A DNA stretch of 64,000 nucleotides from an uncultured Bacteroidia bacterium (GTDB taxonomy: Bacteria; Bacteroidota; Bacteroidia; Bacteroidales; F082): NCBI GenBank assembly GCA_902774295.1, contig CACYHP010000006.1:1-64000 (forward strand). Direction: 5' to 3'. The notes under the pieces are model-generated. The model saw only the letters and a list, made by a program, of their open reading frames with translations, was not told the DNA's origin and made no database searches. Each line of letters begins with the position of its first letter. Within the stretch, counting starts at the first letter, position 1. Both the position numbers and the translations under genes were made by a program. Below, in pieces: positions 60,135 through 64,000 of the stretch.

Positions 60135-60710
60135 ATGATTTCAATTGAAAATATCATCAAGGATTCAATCGATGTTAAGCAATTGATTCTCAACGATAAA
60201 GAACTCGTCAAAAGAATCAATGAAGCTGCGATGATGTGTGTCGAATCGCTGAAAAACGGCGGTAAGATTCATTTCTGCGGCAATGGTGGCAGTGCAGCCG
60301 ATGCGCAACATCTCGCTGCCGAGCTGAGCGGACGATTCTATTATGACCGTCCTCCGTTGAATGCCGAAGCGTTGCACGTCAACACAAGCTACCTGACAGC
60401 TGTGGCTAACGATTATTCCTATGACATGATTTACGCCCGCATGCTTCAGGCTTCAGCTAAAAGAGGTGATGCCCTCATCGGGATAAGCACCTCGGGAAAT
60501 TCGGCCAACATATTGAAATCCTTTGAAGTAGCCAAAGAAATCGGAGTTAAGACAATAGCGATGACAGGGGAGACCGGCGGTAAAATGGCTGACTGCTGCG
60601 ATATATTAATTAATGTACCGAGCAAATGCACGCCTCGCATCCAAGAGTCGCATATCATGATTGGACATATCATCTGCGAAATCATCGAAGCCACAATGTT
60701 TCCGAGATAA
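60135..60710 (+). CDS. gmhA: Sedoheptulose-7-phosphate isomerase
   Basis: 191 residues. First step of ADP-heptose synthesis for LPS core or S-layer glycans. SIS-domain protein with FCGNGGSAADAQHLAAELSGRF and GISTSGNSANIL, and HIMIGHIICEIIE near the C-terminus with the metal-binding residues. Followed after 1 base by gmhB. Confidence 0.9.
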   Translation: MISIENIIKDSIDVKQLILNDKELVKRINEAAMMCVESLKNGGKIHFCGNGGSAADAQHLAAELSGRFYYDRPPLNAEALHVNTSYLTAVANDYSYDMIYARMLQASAKRGDALIGISTSGNSANILKSFEVAKEIGVKTIAMTGETGGKMADCCDILINVPSKCTPRIQESHIMIGHIICEIIEATMFPR

Positions 60711-60711
60711 T

Positions 60712-61251
60712 ATGGATTGGAACCGCATAATCGACAAATCCTGGACCTTGTTCCTCGACCGCGACGGTGTTATCAACACTCGTCTGGTTGACGATTATGT
60801 CAAGAATATCGATGAGTTTGAGTTCATGCCTGGCGTCCTGGAGGCCTTCAGAATCTTCGCTGAGAAATTCGGCAGGATTATTATTGTGACAAACCAGCAA
60901 GGCGTCGGCAAAGGCCTGATGACATTGAAAGACGTTGAAACCGTTCATGAATTCATGCTTAAAGAGATTGAGGGACAAAAGGGTAGGGTTGACAAGATTT
61001 ATGTCTGCCCGCAACTGAAATCCGACCCGGACAATTTCCGCAAACCAAGTCCTAAGATGGCTTACATGGCTCAACACGATTTTCCGGAAATAGACCTCGA
61101 CAAATCCATCATGATTGGCGATATGAATTCAGATCTGGAATTCGGAAAAAACAGCGGCATGTACACCGTTTTTATCGGGAATGAGCCTATAAAAATCAAA
61201 CCTGATGGCAAATATGAGACGCTTATAGAGTTTGCAAAAATATTAAAGTAA
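60712..61251 (+). CDS. gmhB: D-glycero-D-manno-heptose 1,7-bisphosphate phosphatase-type HAD
   Basis: 179 residues from MDWNRIIDKSW (an earlier in-frame ATG at 60661 is inside gmhA). HAD-IIIA phosphatase: motif I FLDRDGVINTR, motif II TNQQGVGKG, motif III/IV KPSPKM and MIGDMNSDLEF. YVCPQLKSDPDNFRKPSP replaces the C-x-H/C zinc loop in part, with only one Cys visible, so metal binding may differ from E. coli GmhB. Co-transcribed with gmhA, supporting a heptose role over histidinol phosphatase. Confidence 0.82.
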   Translation: MDWNRIIDKSWTLFLDRDGVINTRLVDDYVKNIDEFEFMPGVLEAFRIFAEKFGRIIIVTNQQGVGKGLMTLKDVETVHEFMLKEIEGQKGRVDKIYVCPQLKSDPDNFRKPSPKMAYMAQHDFPEIDLDKSIMIGDMNSDLEFGKNSGMYTVFIGNEPIKIKPDGKYETLIEFAKILK

Positions 61252-61294
61252 CGCTTTAGATAAGACAGTTTAATTTATTTATATCCAATATTAT

Positions 61295-62761
61295 ATGTCA
61301 GCATTGATTTTAACGGTTTTTGTTGTTTACACAGTACTGATCCTGTTCATTGCGCATATAACATCAAGGAAATCAAATAACGAGACATTCTTTACCGGAA
61401 ACCGCAAATCACCGTGGTTTGTGGTGGCTTACGGCATGATAGGAGCGTCGTTGTCAGGCGTCACTTTCATGTCGGTGCCGGGCAATGTCTACACAGGCCA
61501 GTTCACGTATTTCGGCATCGTCTTGGGCTATATCATCGGTTATGCGGTGATTGCACTCTTATTGTTGCCATTGTATTACAAACTCAACCTGACTTCGATA
61601 TATTCATACCTCGAGATGCGTTTTGGAAAGCATTCCGAGAAAACAGGCGCTGCGTTCTTTATATTGTCACGTCTACTTGGCTCCGCACTCCGTATGTATC
61701 TGGTAGTCTTTGTGTTATACGAATTCGTATTCAAGGCCTGGGGCATACCGTTCTGGGTCCCGGCAGTCATTTTCATAGCATTAATTCTTGTTTACACCTT
61801 CAAAGGCGGGATAAAAACTGTTGTATGGACCGACACTTTGCAGACCACATTTCTTATATTGGCCGCAGTCATAACCGTTGTCTGCATACTGAAAGAGCTC
61901 GACATCTCCATTCCTGACCTGTTAAAAGCATCGTCGGAACAAGGTTATACCAAAATCTTCGAAACCGACCCGAATCACAGCAGATTCTGGCTGAAACAGA
62001 TTCTCAGCGGCGCTTTCATCACCATCGTCATGACTGGCCTCGATCAGGATATGATGCAGAAAAACATGACTTGCAAAAGTCTGCGCGATGCCCAGAAAAA
62101 CGTGATGACATCGAGTATTTTGTTCATCTTTGTGAACATAGTATTCCTTTGTCTCGGCGCCTCGTTGATTTATTACGCACAGCAAACCGGTTTCCAATTG
62201 CCGACAAACGACAGTGGAGTAGTGGTCAACGACAAGATTTTCCCGGCTATCGCATTCAGTTTCAGCAAGTTCACAAGCATTGTGTTTGTTATAGGCCTGG
62301 TCGCAGCCGGATATTCATCCGCTGATGGCACTTTGACGGCGCTAACAACCACATTCTGCTATAATTTCCTCGATTTCGGAAACAAAAACGATATGTCCGA
62401 AGCCGAGAAACTCAAAACACGTAAAAAGATTCATATTGCTTTTGCAGTCCTTTACCTCTTGGTAATCATAGCGTTCCGTCCGTTCCACACACAATCTCTC
62501 ATCGACAAGGTCTTTGAAATCGCCGGATACACTTATGGACCGCTGCTCGGACTGTTCTCATTCGGACTTTTCGTTAAAAACCGCAAGCCGAACGATAAAA
62601 TTGTGCCATATATCGCAATAGCGTCGCCAATTTTGAGTTATATATTAAACATGTATTCGGTACAGCTGTTCAACGGATACAGATTTGGCTTTGAAATATT
62701 GATTATCAATGGGTTAATAACGTTCATCGCATTATTGGCATCATCTAAAAAAATAAAATAG
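61295..62761 (+). CDS. Sodium/solute symporter (SSS family)
   Basis: 488 residues with 13 or so membrane helices. SSS marks: FFTGNRKSPWFVVAYGMIGASLSGVTFMSVPG early, YSYLEMRFGK, KGGIKTVVWTDTLQ and SSADGTLTALTTTFCYNF. Solute unknown (sugars, amino acids, sialic acid or proline are all possible). Lies 43 bases after gmhB and one base before the DUF4831 gene. Confidence 0.87.
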   Translation: MSALILTVFVVYTVLILFIAHITSRKSNNETFFTGNRKSPWFVVAYGMIGASLSGVTFMSVPGNVYTGQFTYFGIVLGYIIGYAVIALLLLPLYYKLNLTSIYSYLEMRFGKHSEKTGAAFFILSRLLGSALRMYLVVFVLYEFVFKAWGIPFWVPAVIFIALILVYTFKGGIKTVVWTDTLQTTFLILAAVITVVCILKELDISIPDLLKASSEQGYTKIFETDPNHSRFWLKQILSGAFITIVMTGLDQDMMQKNMTCKSLRDAQKNVMTSSILFIFVNIVFLCLGASLIYYAQQTGFQLPTNDSGVVVNDKIFPAIAFSFSKFTSIVFVIGLVAAGYSSADGTLTALTTTFCYNFLDFGNKNDMSEAEKLKTRKKIHIAFAVLYLLVIIAFRPFHTQSLIDKVFEIAGYTYGPLLGLFSFGLFVKNRKPNDKIVPYIAIASPILSYILNMYSVQLFNGYRFGFEILIINGLITFIALLASSKKIK

Positions 62762-62762
62762 T

Positions 62763-63869
62763 ATGAAAAAACTGCTTCTAATCTTATCATTATTTGCATC
62801 GTTAAGCCTTGAGGCTCAATTCGTTACAACATTTGCAAAAAACACTTCCGAAACACAAGAAGACGGCGTTTTCTATTATCTGCCAAGAAATGTTATCAGA
62901 TTGGAGTTCACTATTGAGGAAACCGATTACTACATCGGACCTTATGCCGAATTTGCAACAAAATTATTAGGAACGACAGATTATATCAAAGAAAATAAGT
63001 CGGTTTTCAATATTCAAGCTGTTGATATTCAAGCTGTTAATGATATCGATCCGAATGCGGTTTATTGTATTTCACCGGATGAAAAAAGCAAGGAACCGCT
63101 TCCAAATATCATCTTGAATAACGATGGAATCATTCTCGCTCTTGGTTACGACAATGTCAATCCAATCGATGTTGTAACTCGTAACTCATTTAATGACAAT
63201 TATTTAGATGCAGAAAAGAAAGAGATTTCATTTGTCGAGATTCTTGATAATGAAGTGGAGTTGGACGATGACGATGATGAGGAAGAGGGTAGTAGCCACA
63301 AAAAAATCACCAAGGAAGACAAGGCTAAGGCTGCTTTGGAGAAGATTTCCAAGATCAGAGAAGCATATAGTGACCTTGTCTCCGGAGTCCAGGAAGTCGC
63401 CTACGGAAATACTTTGCCATACATGATTGACAATGTCAAAAGCCTTGAAAATGAATATGTTAGCTTGTTTAAAGGCAAGACCGTTAAGAGCACATATAAA
63501 AAGGTGATTTATTATGTGCCGGAAGAAAATCAGGTAAATGCTTCAGTATCAATAGCTAAGCTTTCAAGCACTGATGGCATTGTCGAGGTTGGCGGTAAAG
63601 GCGAAGCCATAAAGATCCAGTTCGACAGCAAAAATTCTTTGGCTAACATCAATCCGATGAGTGATAATGCCAATAAAACCGGTCAGATTAACAAGGTTTT
63701 CTACAGAATTCCAGCTGTCACTGACGTAAAAATACTTGTCGGAAACAAAGTCTTTGCCGAGAAATCGTTGACAATAAGCCAGTTTGGCATCATCAAGACT
63801 ATGTCGGCAAAGAACAATAAGATTTTATTCAACCCGAATACAGGTCAAATCATATCAGTTTCACACTAA
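62763..63869 (+). CDS. DUF4831 exported protein
   Basis: 368 residues. Signal peptide (ending LEAQ), then a mixed alpha/beta protein with VFYYLPRNVIRLEFTIEETDYYIGPYAEFATKLLG, the recognisable DUF4831 start. A very acidic stretch (LDDDDDEEEGS) lies near residue 170, and a second-half YVPEENQVNASVSIAKLSS strand set follows. The family is limited to Bacteroidota and has no known role. The stop overlaps the convergent ssb gene. Confidence 0.85.
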   Translation: MKKLLLILSLFASLSLEAQFVTTFAKNTSETQEDGVFYYLPRNVIRLEFTIEETDYYIGPYAEFATKLLGTTDYIKENKSVFNIQAVDIQAVNDIDPNAVYCISPDEKSKEPLPNIILNNDGIILALGYDNVNPIDVVTRNSFNDNYLDAEKKEISFVEILDNEVELDDDDDEEEGSSHKKITKEDKAKAALEKISKIREAYSDLVSGVQEVAYGNTLPYMIDNVKSLENEYVSLFKGKTVKSTYKKVIYYVPEENQVNASVSIAKLSSTDGIVEVGGKGEAIKIQFDSKNSLANINPMSDNANKTGQINKVFYRIPAVTDVKILVGNKVFAEKSLTISQFGIIKTMSAKNNKILFNPNTGQIISVSH

Positions 63870-64000
63870 AACGGCAGGTCGTCACCGTTATCTGAGGCGA
63901 AATAATCCTCATTCATCGGTGGCAATGGCTGCTGAGGCATCTGTGGCGGCATCTGATTCATTGGCTGCACTGCAGGCTGTGCTGTAGGCTGGTCAATGTC
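63866..64000 (-). CDS. ssb: Single-stranded DNA-binding protein, C-terminal part only
   Basis: The last 44 codons and the stop are in the window. They encode a proline/glutamine/methionine-rich linker (QPMNQMPPQMPQQP) and the acidic tip DDLPF, the SSB tail that binds partner proteins such as exonuclease I, RecO and PriA. The OB-fold lies beyond 64000. The stop (63866-63868) overlaps the DUF4831 stop codon. Confidence 0.9.
   Translation of the reverse strand, partial: DIDQPTAQPAVQPMNQMPPQMPQQPLPPMNEDYFASDNGDDLPF

Noticed and set aside
1..64000. CRISPR array, prophage, transposase or integrative element
   Set aside because: No regularly spaced direct repeats, phage structural genes, transposase or conjugation genes were found. 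The direct repeats present are explained by hsdR stubs and intergenic elements.

Overview
The window is a piece of a Bacteroidales (Bacteroidota) chromosome. The evidence is type IX secretion (Por) C-terminal sorting domains, a TonB-dependent receptor paired with a DUF4249 lipoprotein, Bacteroidota-only families (DUF4199, DUF4831, DUF1573), the -7 promoter box TAnnTTTG in front of many genes, and almost no Shine-Dalgarno sequences. Mpl and Mpl-type peptidoglycan recycling, GmhA/GmhB heptose synthesis and a lysine/butyrate fermentation cluster point to a Gram-negative anaerobe, probably gut- or rumen-associated; the species cannot be told from the sequence.

Layout. 1-2.6 kb: end of a T9SS surface protein and a small protein with a C-terminal anchor-like signal. 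2.7-3.0 kb: tRNA-Arg and tRNA-Tyr. 3.1-11.8 kb: DUF4249/TonB receptor pair, PatB-like C-S lyase, arginine deiminase, prolyl-tRNA deacylase-like protein, SPFH/NfeD pair and an RluA-type pseudouridine synthase. 11.9-22.6 kb: split transketolase, tRNA-Met, DUF1573 protein, aminotransferase, NamZ-like protein, FtsX-type permease, XerD, Omp28-like protein, Mpl.

22.6-37.9 kb: a 15-kb defence island inside a type I restriction-modification locus, in the order hsdM, fic, hsdS, a PHP/AlbA_2/specificity-like fusion, rhuM, a CBASS operon (CD-NTase, single E2-like protein, TIR-STING effector), rloA-rloB, hsdR. The first 44 bases of hsdR occur three times: before rhuM, before the CBASS operon and at the real hsdR. 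The accessory modules therefore appear to have been stacked one after another at the hsdR start. The CBASS operon has a sigma-54-like promoter and a cluster of TGTCA/TGACA sites upstream. Mpl and an amidohydrolase flank the island with one-base gaps.

37.9-50.7 kb: amidohydrolase, second Omp28-like protein, FecBDC/BtuFCD-type ABC importer, then an operon with mutL, rhomboid protease, uvrB and a GltS-like symporter. 50.7-57.5 kb: tandem hairpin repeats, then kamE, atoA, crt, hbd, bcd, etfB, etfA, the back half of lysine fermentation to butyrate; the partner subunits KamD and AtoD are not here. 57.6-64 kb: SRP RNA, DUF4199, GT2 glycosyltransferase, small acidic protein, DUF486 protein, gmhA, gmhB, Na+/solute symporter, DUF4831 protein, and the C-terminal end of ssb.

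Several dispersed repeat families lie between genes: a long hairpin element (three copies, with compensatory base changes), a CGTCATTTCGA palindromic element (two copies), a duplicated 75-base leader in front of atoA and hbd, and short AAACTNN-type tandem repeats. No CRISPR array, transposase or prophage was seen.
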